64,000 nt of DNA, taken from the NCBI GenBank assembly GCA_036337295.1, contig JAYZEN010000001.1:434001-498000 (forward strand), read 5' to 3'. Source of the stretch: Ketobacter sp036337295 (GTDB lineage Bacteria > Pseudomonadota > Gammaproteobacteria > Pseudomonadales > Ketobacteraceae). A program made the position numbers and the translations under genes. This document shows positions 9,089-18,391 of the stretch, piece after piece (within the stretch, counting starts at the first letter, position 1; each line of letters opens with the position of its first letter). The notes below the pieces were generated by a model. It did no database searches. It was not told the DNA's origin and worked only from the letters and a program-made list of their open reading frames with translations.

Positions 9089-11698
9089 ATGCGCGTCAAC
9101 ATGCCGGTGACCCAGAACGAGGTCAAGCTGGCCCCAGGCCAAACCATTGTTTCCAAAACCAACCCTAAAGGGGTTATCACCTACATCAATCGGGATTTCA
9201 TCGAGATCAGCGGCTACTCTGAGCCGGAGCTGATCGGCCAGGCCCACAACCTGATCCGTCATCCTGATATGCCACAGGCCGCGTTCCAGGATCTCTGGCA
9301 AACGGTGCAAGCGGGCAAACCCTGGCAGGGCATGGTCAAAAACCGCTGTAAGAACGGGGATCATTACTGGGTGGAGGCTAACGTCACCCCGATCTGGGAC
9401 AACGGCGAAATCGTGGAGTACATGTCGGTACGACACGCGGCCAGCACCCAACAAATCCGCGATGCCGAGGCGCTGTATGCTCGTCTGAACGCCGGAGAGA
9501 AAGTTCAGCCGGCACCACCGGAACGCATCATGAATTATTTCCGCCAGGGCTCCCTCAACACCAAACTGAGTTGGATACTGGGGGCATTTGCCGCTGTCAT
9601 GGTGGGGGATTTTCTGGTGAGCGGGCGACCACTGCCCTGGCCCTATCTGCTCACACTGGCCCTGGGCGTGTTCGCCCTGTTCCAGTTTATGCAGCATTGC
9701 GTCATCAAACCGATGCAAACGGCCTCGGAAGCTCTGCTGAAAATCAGCAGCGGACAGTTCAACGTCCACCTGCCTATTGATCAAAACGACGAACCCGGGC
9801 GGGTATTGCAGGGCATGCAATGCATGAAAATCAAATTGAATTTTGAATTGGAGAACACTCAGAAAATCGCCAGTGAAGCCCTGCGGGTTAAAAACGCCCT
9901 GGACGTGTGCAACACCAACGTAATGCTGGCCGATGAAGACTACAACATCATCTACATGAACGAATCCCTGAATCGGATGATGAAAACCGCGGAAGCGGAT
10001 CTGAAAACCGTGCTTAAACATTTTAATGCAGAAAAACTGATGGGCTGCAATATGGATATATTCCATAAAAATCCGGCTCACCAGCGCAAGATTCTGGACC
10101 AGGCCACCACAACGTACAGTCAGGAAGTACAAGTGGCCGGCCGTCATATCGTGATCACCGCGACCCCGGTGTTCGATCAACAGAAAAACCGCCTGGGCAC
10201 CGTTATCGAGTGGTTGGATCGCACGGAAGCGCTGCGCCAGGAAGAGGCAGAAAAGCGCCTGGAGCAGGAGCGCCTGGATGCGGAACGACGTATTGCCAAT
10301 GAAAACCTGCGCATTCGCCAGGCGCTGGACTCCGTCTCCGCCAACGTCATGGTGGCCGACCCCGATCTGAACATCGTCTACACCAACCAAGCGGTGCTGG
10401 AGATGATGGGCAACGCCGAGACCGACATTCAAAAAGAACTGCCCAATTTTCATGTAAACAAATTGATGGGCACCAACATCGATATATTCCACAAGGACCC
10501 CAGCCATCAGCGACGCCTGCTGGCCAATTTGAAAGAGCCGGTGAGTTCCAGCTTTGTGCTGGGTGGCCGTCACCTCACTGTGTACGCCAGCCCGGTACGC
10601 AACCGCCAGGGGGAATCCATCGGCACGGTGGTGGAATGGGAGGATCGCACTGAAGAGGTGGCCATTGAAAAAGAGCTGGACCACATGATTCGCTCCGCCG
10701 CCATCGGCAACCTTACCCTCCGCGCCACCACCGAGGGCCGCAGTGGTTTCTTCCTGGGGTTGAGCCAGGGCATCAACCAGTTGCTGGACATCTGTGAGGA
10801 TGTGGTGGGCGAGATGGTCGACATCATGGAGAAGATGGCGGAGGGGGATCTGCGGGATTCCATCCAGAAAAACTATGAAGGCGAGTTTGGCCGCCTCAAG
10901 GATAACGTCAATAACACCATCCACCGCCTGGTATCCATCGTCGGAGAAATCAGTGAAGCCTCGTCTTCGGTGTTGCAGGGGGCCAACGAAATCGCCCATG
11001 GCAACGCCGACCTCAGCCAGCGCACCGAGGAACAGGCGTCCTCACTGGAAGAAACCGCGTCCAGCATGGAGGAGATGACCAGTGTGGTGAAACAAAGTGC
11101 CGACAACGCCCGCAAGGTTGAGGAACTGGCCACCACCACCCGCAAGAACGCCCTGCGCAGCGGAGAGGTGGCACAGAAAGCGGTGTCCGCCATCAACGAA
11201 GTCAACGAGAGCAGCAAAAAAATTGCCGACATCATCAGCGTGATCGATGAGATCGCCTTCCAGACCAACCTGCTGGCGTTGAATGCCGCCGTGGAAGCGG
11301 CCCGCGCCGGTGAACAGGGCCGCGGCTTTGCGGTTGTGGCGGGGGAAGTGCGCAGCCTGGCACAACGCTCCGCCAACGCTGCCCGGGAGATCAAGGAATT
11401 GATCAGCCTCAGCGTCACTCAGGTGGAAAACGGCACCACCCAGGTACAGGAGTCCGGCCGCATGCTCAGCGAGATCATTGCCTCCATCAACGACGTCAGC
11501 ACCCTGATTTCCGAACTGGCGCAGTCTGCCCACGAGCAGACCTCCGGCATCGAGCAGGTGAATGTGGCGGTAAGCCAGATGGATGAGATGACGCAACAGA
11601 ACGCAGCCCTGGTGGAAGAAGCTTCCGCCGCCAGCGAGGCCATGGCTGACCAGGCCCGCCGGCTGGGAGAACAGATCGCGTTCTTTAAAATCAGTTGA
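9089..11698 (+). CDS. Aer-like methyl-accepting chemotaxis protein with three PAS domains
   Basis: The start is placed at the ATG with AAAGGA six bases upstream, giving 869 residues. The N-terminus (about 1-130) closely follows the Aer redox/oxygen sensor PAS domain, including LIRHPDMPQAAF and KNGDHYWVEAN. A hydrophobic membrane anchor (about 154-204) and HAMP-like linker follow. Two further PAS domains (about 267-380 and 408-524) are clear duplicates of each other, sharing KLMG-NxDIFHK-P-HQR and GTVxEWxDRTE. A methyl-accepting signalling domain occupies the C-terminal third, with its hairpin tip EIAFQTNLLALNAAVEAARA at about 720-740. Signal input is probably energy or redox state. Its 3' end overlaps the convergent lipoprotein gene by 8 bases. 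Confidence 0.93.
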   Translation: MRVNMPVTQNEVKLAPGQTIVSKTNPKGVITYINRDFIEISGYSEPELIGQAHNLIRHPDMPQAAFQDLWQTVQAGKPWQGMVKNRCKNGDHYWVEANVTPIWDNGEIVEYMSVRHAASTQQIRDAEALYARLNAGEKVQPAPPERIMNYFRQGSLNTKLSWILGAFAAVMVGDFLVSGRPLPWPYLLTLALGVFALFQFMQHCVIKPMQTASEALLKISSGQFNVHLPIDQNDEPGRVLQGMQCMKIKLNFELENTQKIASEALRVKNALDVCNTNVMLADEDYNIIYMNESLNRMMKTAEADLKTVLKHFNAEKLMGCNMDIFHKNPAHQRKILDQATTTYSQEVQVAGRHIVITATPVFDQQKNRLGTVIEWLDRTEALRQEEAEKRLEQERLDAERRIANENLRIRQALDSVSANVMVADPDLNIVYTNQAVLEMMGNAETDIQKELPNFHVNKLMGTNIDIFHKDPSHQRRLLANLKEPVSSSFVLGGRHLTVYASPVRNRQGESIGTVVEWEDRTEEVAIEKELDHMIRSAAIGNLTLRATTEGRSGFFLGLSQGINQLLDICEDVVGEMVDIMEKMAEGDLRDSIQKNYEGEFGRLKDNVNNTIHRLVSIVGEISEASSSVLQGANEIAHGNADLSQRTEEQASSLEETASSMEEMTSVVKQSADNARKVEELATTTRKNALRSGEVAQKAVSAINEVNESSKKIADIISVIDEIAFQTNLLALNAAVEAARAGEQGRGFAVVAGEVRSLAQRSANAAREIKELISLSVTQVENGTTQVQESGRMLSEIIASINDVSTLISELAQSAHEQTSGIEQVNVAVSQMDEMTQQNAALVEEASAASEAMADQARRLGEQIAFFKIS

Positions 11699-12488
11699 GC
11701 GGCGTTTCCACGTTGAAGCTTACCCGGATCGGTGTGATCCCATTGCGGAGCACACCTTCCAGCTCCCCTTCCACCCAGACGTTGCCACGGGATAGAATGG
11801 TCAGACTGCCACTGGAAATCTCATCATAGGCGGTGAGCGTGGTGTTGGCCCAGTGGGAACCGGAAAAGATCACCATGGCATCGGCATTGCCATAGGGCTC
11901 TATGTCATAACGGCCCTCCTGCAATCGACCTTCGGTGCGAATGGTTACCAACAGCGGTCGCCCCAGCACTTGCGTGGTCAGCACCAGCGAATCCCCCCGC
12001 TCCGTTTCCGAATACTGCACACACACCAGGTTCGATGCCACCACATCGGGCAACAGCGGTGAACTGACTTCAAATTCCCCCATATTGAACTGGGCGACCC
12101 TGTCCATCTTCTCGAACCGACGCACTTGATTGTCATAGTTCCATTGCAAGGTGTCGTTGTTCTGTATCACCAGGGCCGCCAGGTCATGATTGTATCCAGC
12201 AAAAGCGGTGCCCTGCCGGGTCATGTTGTCTTTCTCAAACGCGCGGCTGCAGTCGGTCATGGTGACGTTGTTGCCAGTGCCCTGCACCAGCACAGTGGAA
12301 TAGAACGTCTCCCCCTGGAAGTTCTCCATCATGCGCCACAGCCCCTGGGTGTTCGCACTGCCATTGGTTTTTCGTACCACATCATCCTGCGGTAACTGTT
12401 CGCCGCCACAACCGGGCAGCATGCTTGCAGACAGCGTCACGGCCACCAGGGGCAACGCCCACCGCAGTTTCATTGTTGTTTTCATCAT
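11691..12488 (-). CDS. hypothetical lipoprotein
   Basis: A 265-residue protein with a lipoprotein signal ending in the lipobox MLPGC (C27). The ATG at 12488 is supported by AAGG seven bases upstream. The mature part looks beta-rich, with no motif I recognise. It starts 37 bases after the GMC oxidoreductase gene on the same strand, so the two are probably co-transcribed and may work together at the envelope (inference). Confidence 0.75.
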   Translation of the reverse strand: MMKTTMKLRWALPLVAVTLSASMLPGCGGEQLPQDDVVRKTNGSANTQGLWRMMENFQGETFYSTVLVQGTGNNVTMTDCSRAFEKDNMTRQGTAFAGYNHDLAALVIQNNDTLQWNYDNQVRRFEKMDRVAQFNMGEFEVSSPLLPDVVASNLVCVQYSETERGDSLVLTTQVLGRPLLVTIRTEGRLQEGRYDIEPYGNADAMVIFSGSHWANTTLTAYDEISSGSLTILSRGNVWVEGELEGVLRNGITPIRVSFNVETPLN

Positions 12489-12525
12489 TGCAAAACCTTC
12501 GTTGTTATTGTTGTCGGGTTTACCG

Positions 12526-14133
12526 CTAAAAATCGTTCTGCAGAATATGTTCGATATTGCGCTCCGCCAGGGCGGAGATGGTCAACGAGGGATTCACCGC
12601 ACCGGTACTGCCATTGACCATCGCGCCGTCCATCACGTACAGGCGCTCATAACCCCGCAGCCGACCGTGGGCATCCGCCGCTTGCCCCAGAATGGCACCC
12701 CCCAGGGGATGTGCTGTGAAGGAATCGTTTACGTCCGGCACCACCCCCAACAAACCGGGCAGGGTCAGGCTGGCTTCTGCGATGCGATTGTTCATTTCCC
12801 GGGTGGCCGCCACCACATCGGCGTTACCCTCCTTCGGCCACAACAGAGTGGTGGAATCCGTTGCCGGATCGTATTGGAAACGGCAACGGTTGGTCATATC
12901 GAAGCCCATGCCCAGGGACCCGATGGCAGACAGGTTCACCGGCACGTGCAGTGCGTACCAGTTTTCCATGGTGATCGGTGTACCAAAGCCGCTGTCGTGA
13001 ATCATGCCGGCGGACGGCGATGCCTGATACAGCCCCTGCAATTCACTGGCGGTGCGCACCACGGCAGTATCACCATTGCTGCCCCAGCCTTCGCCGATAA
13101 ACTCATTCAGGTCCGGTAAATCCCCAAGCTCACGGGCTTTCAAAAGCAGCTCGGTAGTACCGATGGAGCCGGCGGCCATAAACAGGTAATCACAGGCCAG
13201 GGTGAACCGATCAATGATTTCACCCATGGGGTCCATCTGCTCCACCTGAATCAGGTAGCGGCCGTTACTGTCCTGCCCCAGGCTGGTGACCTGCATACCG
13301 GGATAGATGCGGGTATAGCCACTGTCTTCTGCGTATTTCAGATAATTCTGAGTCAGGTCAAACTTGGCGCCATTGCTGTTGCCGTGATTGCTTTCGCCAA
13401 TGGAGGCCGAAGGCCGGCTGCGATAATGAAATTCCTTGCGCACCACATCCCAGTTCCAGATGCCGTCGATGGGCTGCGGTTCGTACCCCGCCAGCCGCAC
13501 CTGCTTGTCCCACACCCGGGAATGACCGAACGACGGTTTGTAATACAGATCCCTGGGCAGCGGGCTCAAGCGCAACATCTCCCGCACCCGGGGATAATAG
13601 ACATTGTGCATCTCATCGTAGTCCACCACATCACCGAAAATGGCTTCAAAATATTGGCGTTCCGGTTCGATCATCACCCCGGTAAACACTTTCGATCCGC
13701 CACCCACACAGGCACCCCGCCACACATCAATGTGCTCGTATTCGGTGACATCCAACAGGCCGGCAAAGGAATCAAACGACACCGTCAAGCCCGTCAGTTG
13801 CCTGGCCCGGGTGCGATGCCAGTAGGCGCGCCCGTCCGGAAAAAAATCATTGGGATGAATCTTGCGCCAGGGGTCGATGGGCCAGCGGCAACCCCGCTCC
13901 AACACCGTGGTTTGAATACCCGCCTGGGCCAGGCGCCAGGCGGAGATGGCGCCGCCAAAGCCGGAACCAATGACAATGGCCGGGGTGTAGGCAGGGGGCC
14001 GACTGACCGGCGCAAACAGCTCCGGCACTTGCAAACGGTATTTCTCTTCCGGGGTGGAGGCGGCCGCCAGTTTGGGGAGGGAGGCACAGGCCCCAAGGGC
14101 GGCTCCGGCCTTAAACAAATCACGACGTTTCAT
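12526..14133 (-). CDS. GMC-family FAD oxidoreductase (cholesterol oxidase-like), Tat-exported
   Basis: A 535-residue protein. The N-terminus MKRRDLFKAGAALGA resembles a Tat signal (R-R-D-L-F), consistent with export of a folded flavoprotein. The dinucleotide-binding motif GSGFGGAISAWRLAQAG lies near 57-73 with an acidic ERG end. A GGGSKVFTGV segment and a C-terminal NPSLTISALAERN segment match GMC oxidoreductases of the cholesterol-oxidase-like branch. The family oxidises alcohols, including sterols, but the true substrate is unknown. It is the first gene of a pair with the lipoprotein gene downstream. Confidence 0.87.
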   Translation of the reverse strand: MKRRDLFKAGAALGACASLPKLAAASTPEEKYRLQVPELFAPVSRPPAYTPAIVIGSGFGGAISAWRLAQAGIQTTVLERGCRWPIDPWRKIHPNDFFPDGRAYWHRTRARQLTGLTVSFDSFAGLLDVTEYEHIDVWRGACVGGGSKVFTGVMIEPERQYFEAIFGDVVDYDEMHNVYYPRVREMLRLSPLPRDLYYKPSFGHSRVWDKQVRLAGYEPQPIDGIWNWDVVRKEFHYRSRPSASIGESNHGNSNGAKFDLTQNYLKYAEDSGYTRIYPGMQVTSLGQDSNGRYLIQVEQMDPMGEIIDRFTLACDYLFMAAGSIGTTELLLKARELGDLPDLNEFIGEGWGSNGDTAVVRTASELQGLYQASPSAGMIHDSGFGTPITMENWYALHVPVNLSAIGSLGMGFDMTNRCRFQYDPATDSTTLLWPKEGNADVVAATREMNNRIAEASLTLPGLLGVVPDVNDSFTAHPLGGAILGQAADAHGRLRGYERLYVMDGAMVNGSTGAVNPSLTISALAERNIEHILQNDF

Positions 14134-14327
14134 TATTGTTGTTATCCGTATGGTTGATTGGCTGGATCAGGATTCTCTGCTTCAGGTTCTGATGCAGATC
14201 GGCCAATCATACTCAGGGAAAACGGGATTCGATTGTTAATAGAGGGGCAATAGAGCAGGGCGTTGGCCCGATACAACCAAAACAGCCAATTAAATGCCGT
14301 CCGGTGTGGGAGAGAACTTTTTAGCGC

Positions 14328-14353
14328 GAGAAGGCGACGACCGCCGCCTTCTC
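14328..14353. terminator. strong hairpin between the MAPEG and GMC oxidoreductase genes
   Basis: A 9-bp perfect stem, GAGAAGGCG/CGCCTTCTC, with an 8-base loop lies about 27 bases after the MAPEG stop codon on the minus strand. No T-run follows directly on either strand, so termination is possible but not certain. Confidence 0.35.
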
Positions 14354-14380
14354 ACACACGTTGTATTACACTATTTGCAG

Positions 14381-14755
14381 TTAAGCGCTCACCACAAACA
14401 GGGCCACCACACAGCCCAATGCTGCAAACCAGCAGATCGAACGCAGTGTGGCATGATCCGCCACATAGGCATAGCCGTAGGCCAAGCGCAGCGCAATGAA
14501 ATTCACCGCCAGCAGGTCAATCCAGAACTGGGGGCCATTCACCAGGTGGGCCACCACCACGGCACCGATGAAACCCGGCAGGGCTTCAAAGGTATTCATC
14601 TGGGCCCAGTTAGCCCGGGCACCCCGCCCGTCCAATTCACCCAGCCAGGTGCGGGGTTTGTTGTTGTCAAAGCCCCGTTTGCTGGCTTTGGCAATCACTG
14701 TAAACGGATACGGCAGCAGAATCGCCACCAGAACACACCAGTAAGCAATGGTCAT
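14381..14755 (-). CDS. MAPEG-family membrane protein
   Basis: A 124-residue protein with about four membrane helices. It carries a MAPEG-like pattern: an N-terminal helix, a basic loop RGARANWAQMNTFEALPGF typical of bacterial MAPEG members, and helical repeats after it. The eukaryotic family includes glutathione-dependent membrane enzymes, while bacterial members of this size mostly have no assigned function. It appears monocistronic. Confidence 0.82.
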   Translation of the reverse strand: MTIAYWCVLVAILLPYPFTVIAKASKRGFDNNKPRTWLGELDGRGARANWAQMNTFEALPGFIGAVVVAHLVNGPQFWIDLLAVNFIALRLAYGYAYVADHATLRSICWFAALGCVVALFVVSA

Positions 14756-15065
14756 GGGTTTCCCTCTTTCTATTTTGTTTTCGGTTTTTGTTTTGAGCTT
14801 TTGTTTTCAGTTACAGCGATCCGCTTCCTTGTCACAAAGGCGACAAGAATGCGCAACGTCAGGTGGAAGGTGAATACCCCTGTCGGCTTTGCAACACAAG
14901 CTTCCCGGTGATTCACCGCTGCGTCCAAAATACTCGCCAAAAAACACAGACATTTCAACAATATAAAATCACAAATGCGAATGCTTGCCATTGGCGTGGG
15001 TTTTGCTCCTTGTCTTGCTGAGTGCCAAGGCCAGTCAAGACCAGCCGTGAGAGCGAGAGCAGATT
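14756..15065. other. intergenic region between the MAPEG gene and bfd
   Basis: This stretch is AT-rich next to the MAPEG start and should hold both divergent promoters. Just before bfd, AATGCGAATGC followed by TTGCCATT (about 14975-14995) vaguely resembles a Fur box, expected for an iron-regulated bfd, but the match is too poor to call. I see no convincing small gene here. Confidence 0.4.
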
Positions 15066-15269
15066 ATGTACATCTGTCTATGCAAGGACATTACCGACCA
15101 TCAATTACGGGAATCCATCCGCCAGGGCGCCTGCGATTTCAGCCAGGTCAGGCGTCGCTGCCAGGTGGGAGCCAAATGCGGAAAATGCATGCAGGAGGCC
15201 AGGATGATCGTACAGAATGAACTGTCGATTCAGGACCAATGTGCGCCCATGAGCTGTGGCAACGGCTGA
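15066..15269 (+). CDS. bfd: bacterioferritin-associated ferredoxin
   Basis: A 67-residue protein with the Bfd cysteine pattern C4, C6, C38 and C41 (MYICLC ... AKCGKC), which binds one [2Fe-2S] cluster. Bfd donates electrons to bacterioferritin to release stored iron under iron limitation. The length fits the family, with a slightly longer C-terminus carrying two extra cysteines. No bacterioferritin gene is in the window. A Fur-controlled promoter would be expected but is not clearly visible. Confidence 0.93.
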   Translation: MYICLCKDITDHQLRESIRQGACDFSQVRRRCQVGAKCGKCMQEARMIVQNELSIQDQCAPMSCGNG

Positions 15270-15318
15270 GAATCTGCTAAGGTGGGCTGCCTGATGTTCA
15301 CTACGCCAAGCCCTGCCT

Positions 15319-16125
15319 ATGTCTGCCGTCGAACCGATCCTGCTTTCCATCGCCCAGATCACCACCCGTCTTCGCAACCAGTCCCTGTCCAATGCCACCG
15401 GCTTTTTCTTCCGGCGGGATCAACGCCTCTACCTGATCACCAGCCGTCATGTGGTGATTGATGAAGCCGCCGGGCATTTCCCCGACAACCTTCAGATCGA
15501 CCTGTTCACCGACAACAATAATCTGGCGGAAACCGTTGCCTTTTCCATTCCGCTGTATGCGCCGGCACCCGCCACGGCACCAGGCTCCACTTCTGGGCCT
15601 GACCCGGCAACGCAACCGGCACTGTGGACTCAGGCGGAGGACAGCTCCGGCACCATTGATGTGGTGGCCATCGAATTACAACCCCAGGCCATGCCGGAGA
15701 GTGTGGTGTATGAAGCCTTCATCCCGGACACCATCTGCCAGCCGGACACCCCGGTGGAAGTCGGCTCTCCGTTGATGGTGTTGGGTTTTCCCCTGGGGTT
15801 CGCGGATACGCTGCACAACCTGCCGGTGGCGCGCCAGGCCATCGTGGCGTCCTCCTTCGGCCTGCGCTTTCAGGGCATGGGGTATTTTCTTACTGACGCC
15901 CGCACCCATCGCGGCATCAGCGGCGGCCCGGTGGTGATGCGGGTGGCAACTGGCCCCGCGTCCAATCCCGGGTTTCATTGGCAGTTATTGGGCGTCCATT
16001 CTTCGCGACTGGACATGGGCAACCGGGATCGGCAGGTGGATGAAGCCCTGGGTCTGAATTGCGCCTGGTATGCGGATATTCTGCTGACCCTTACAGCACC
16101 ACCGGCAGCGGACGGGCAATCCTGA
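15319..16125 (+). CDS. trypsin-like serine protease (DegP/S1C-type fold)
   Basis: A 268-residue protein with a plausible chymotrypsin-fold triad: H44 in LITSRHVV, D114 in GTIDVVAIEL and S201 in HRGISGGPVV. No signal peptide or PDZ domain is visible, so it seems to be a compact cytoplasmic protease or protease-like protein. An insert rich in Pro/Thr/Ala between the first strands and the Asp segment is unusual. Its 3' end overlaps the convergent sfsA gene by 35 bases. Substrate and role are unknown. Confidence 0.82.
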   Translation: MSAVEPILLSIAQITTRLRNQSLSNATGFFFRRDQRLYLITSRHVVIDEAAGHFPDNLQIDLFTDNNNLAETVAFSIPLYAPAPATAPGSTSGPDPATQPALWTQAEDSSGTIDVVAIELQPQAMPESVVYEAFIPDTICQPDTPVEVGSPLMVLGFPLGFADTLHNLPVARQAIVASSFGLRFQGMGYFLTDARTHRGISGGPVVMRVATGPASNPGFHWQLLGVHSSRLDMGNRDRQVDEALGLNCAWYADILLTLTAPPAADGQS

Positions 16126-16801
16126 TTTCCTCGGCGCTGAGGTCGCATTGCCAGGCCAGCACCTCCACTCCCGCATCCTGTGCCTGGCGCAATGCTGCAC
16201 CGTAGCGGGCATCAATGTGATCCGCCGGCCGGGCCTCGGTCACTCCGCTGTGCTGCACACAAAACAACAGCACGGCCCGATGCCCCTGCTGCACCATGGC
16301 TTCCAGCTCACGCAAATGCTTGCGCCCGCGCTCGGTGACCGCATCCGGAAAATACCCGATACGGCCTTCCCCCAAAGTCAGGTTTTTGATTTCCACATAG
16401 CAACGCTGCTGCGGTGACTCCAACAATAGATCAATGCGGCTGTTTTCCTCCCCGTATTTCACTTCACTGCGAATACCGGTGTAGCCCTGCAGCTCGCTAA
16501 TCACACCCGCCTCGATTGCCTCTTTCACCAACCCGTTGGCGCGCCCGGTATTGATCCCGGCCAGGGCCTGCTCGGCCCCTTTGCCTACCGTCACCAGTTC
16601 CCAGGTATGTCGATACTTGCGCTTGGGATTGCCGCTATCGGAAAACCAGACCGTGCTGCCGGGATCATTACAGTTTTTCATGGAACCGGTGTTGGGACAG
16701 TGCAACGTTAATTCGCCGCCGTCGGCCAGGGTGATGTCCGCCAAAAAACGCTTGTAACGTTTTACCAGGGTGCCCTGCTGTAAGGGAGGATCAAACTTCA
16801 T
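16091..16801 (-). CDS. sfsA: sugar fermentation stimulation protein homologue SfsA
   Basis: A 236-residue full-length SfsA family protein. It starts MKFDPPLQQGTLVKRYKRFLAD and contains the conserved LHCPNTGSMKNC, RIDLLLE and CYVEIKNLTL segments. The last of these resembles a nuclease-type D/E-x-K core and may bind DNA. In E. coli it is linked to maltose metabolism and is proposed to bind DNA, but the biochemical function is unclear. sfsA often sits next to dksA and does so here, in divergent orientation with the aminotransferase gene between. Confidence 0.95.
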   Translation of the reverse strand: MKFDPPLQQGTLVKRYKRFLADITLADGGELTLHCPNTGSMKNCNDPGSTVWFSDSGNPKRKYRHTWELVTVGKGAEQALAGINTGRANGLVKEAIEAGVISELQGYTGIRSEVKYGEENSRIDLLLESPQQRCYVEIKNLTLGEGRIGYFPDAVTERGRKHLRELEAMVQQGHRAVLLFCVQHSGVTEARPADHIDARYGAALRQAQDAGVEVLAWQCDLSAEEIRIARPLPVVL

Positions 16802-16877
16802 ATGAGGAATCTGCTGTTACTGAATGAATTTAGATTTAACTACCAATCTATAGTTACCAACCTTGAGCAACCAGCGG

Positions 16878-18056
16878 CTAACCACCGATAAACCGGGCAA
16901 TGCGATCAATGGCCTCCTGCAAGCGCTCCAGGCTGGCACTGTAGGCAATGCGGATATAACGATGGGCCTGGTGCACCCCGAAATCGATACCCGGCGTCAC
17001 CGCCACACCGCAGCCGTGCAACAGCTGCTGACAGAACTCAAAGCTGTCGTCGGTGATGGCCGACACATCGCAGTACAGATAGAACGCCCCCTGGGGGGGA
17101 CAGGGAATGGTAATACCCAAACCGGGCAAATTCTCCAGCAGAAAATCCCGGCGTTGCCCCAGGATGATCCGGCGTTCTTCGTAGAGCGCAATGGACTGCG
17201 TTGAAAACGCCGCCAGGGCCGCATGCTGGGCGATGGTGGAAGCCGCCAGATAATAGTTCTGGGCCAGCTTTTCCAGTGCGGCTACGTGCTGTTGCGGCGC
17301 CACCAGCCAACCCAGGCGCCAGCCGGTCATATTGAAATATTTGGAGAAGCTGTTGATCACAAACAGGCTGTCCTGTGCGTCTGCCAGGGCCAGCGCGGTT
17401 GCCGGCGGCTGCTCATACACCAGGTTGTGATAAATCTCATCCACCAGCAGGGCCCCTTCCCGCGCATCCACTTCGGCTTTGATGGCCGCCATCTCCGCCA
17501 TGGGAATCAGGGTGCCGGTGGGATTGGAAGGGGATGCCACCCAGGCGCCCCGGGTATGGGGCTGCCAGTGTTGCCGCACCAGTTCAGCAGACAGCTGATA
17601 CGCCGATTCCGCACCCACCGCGATGCGTTGGGGAAGCGCCCCCACCTGATGCAGAAAATTATCATTGCAGGGATATCCGGGATCGCTCAGCAAGACACCG
17701 TCGCCAGGATTGAACAGCAGCGTATTCAACAGGCCCAGGGCGCCGGAGGCACCCGGCGTAATCAGGATGCGGCTGGCAGGCACATCCACACCAAAGCGGC
17801 TTTGGTAAAAATCCGCGATCGCCTGCCGCAGGGCCGGCAACCCCAGGGCGGTGGTGTAGCGGGTCTTGCCCGCCTGCATGGCCTCAACCCCGGCGGCCAC
17901 CACATTCTGCGGGGTGGCGAAGTCCGGTTCTCCCACTTCCAGATGGATAATGTCCCGGCCCTGCTGTTCCAGCTGCTGGGCCTGCTCCATCAGTACCATC
18001 ACATGAAAGGAGGTGATCCGCTCCAGTCTGTCCGCCAGTTTTCGCAAAGCTGCCAT
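16878..18056 (-). CDS. class I/II pyridoxal-phosphate aminotransferase
   Basis: A 392-residue fold-type I aminotransferase. The PLP lysine is K239 in NSFSKYFNMTGWRLGW, the cofactor aspartate is D206 in VDEIYH, and the substrate-carboxylate arginine lies in RYIRIAYS near the C-terminus. The conserved SPSNPTG segment is present. The closest relatives by motif are the AspC/AlaA-like aminotransferases often annotated generically, so the amino donor is not certain. It lies upstream of sfsA on the same strand with a 76-base gap. Confidence 0.9.
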   Translation of the reverse strand: MAALRKLADRLERITSFHVMVLMEQAQQLEQQGRDIIHLEVGEPDFATPQNVVAAGVEAMQAGKTRYTTALGLPALRQAIADFYQSRFGVDVPASRILITPGASGALGLLNTLLFNPGDGVLLSDPGYPCNDNFLHQVGALPQRIAVGAESAYQLSAELVRQHWQPHTRGAWVASPSNPTGTLIPMAEMAAIKAEVDAREGALLVDEIYHNLVYEQPPATALALADAQDSLFVINSFSKYFNMTGWRLGWLVAPQQHVAALEKLAQNYYLAASTIAQHAALAAFSTQSIALYEERRIILGQRRDFLLENLPGLGITIPCPPQGAFYLYCDVSAITDDSFEFCQQLLHGCGVAVTPGIDFGVHQAHRYIRIAYSASLERLQEAIDRIARFIGG

Positions 18057-18391
18057 CCTCTTGTCATTGTTTTTTCATAAAAGTGGTAAAAGATCACACC
18101 CTCTTACTATTCCATAGCCCGAAAAATGGGGTTATGATCGGGCGCTTGTTGTCGGAACCGGGTGATCCAGCCCCCATATAACAAGGGGTTATAAAATGCT
18201 CGCCCACCTGATCATATCGCTCAGGTCCGATGGTTATGAACCCTGACACAACCCCTGAATGGATTGGCCCAGGCGCCACAGGAAGGAAAGCCTAATGTGG
18301 AAAACCGTAAGGTCAAGCAATATCAAGGATTTGCCAATCTTGGAATTTGCTGATATAGATTAAAGATTGAGCAGTTGCGAGGAATACGCTA
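18057..18391 (+). promoter_or_regulatory. dksA upstream/leader region
   Basis: The 335 bases hold no credible gene. A 6-bp hairpin GCCCGA/TCGGGC lies at 18117-18143. A TATAAAAT element near 18195 could be a -10 box, giving a long leader. Another imperfect hairpin, CCACA/TGTGG, lies at 18276-18300. The proposed Shine-Dalgarno for dksA is GAGGA, about nine bases before its ATG. Growth-rate or stringent control through this leader is possible but not shown. Confidence 0.4.

Noticed and set aside
8981..10999. A 672-codon open frame on the minus strand opposite the chemoreceptor gene
   Set aside because: It is antisense to a well-conserved coding region, is His/Gln/Val-rich with no domain, and has no Shine-Dalgarno. 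It is a codon-bias shadow.
14975..15000. Fur box in front of bfd
   Set aside because: The match to the consensus is too poor to separate from chance.
18200..18300. A possible signal recognition particle (4.5S) RNA upstream of dksA, prompted by AGGTCCG and GGAAGGAAAGCC
   Set aside because: The two pieces are not adjacent as in domain IV and the region does not fold into the required asymmetric hairpin.
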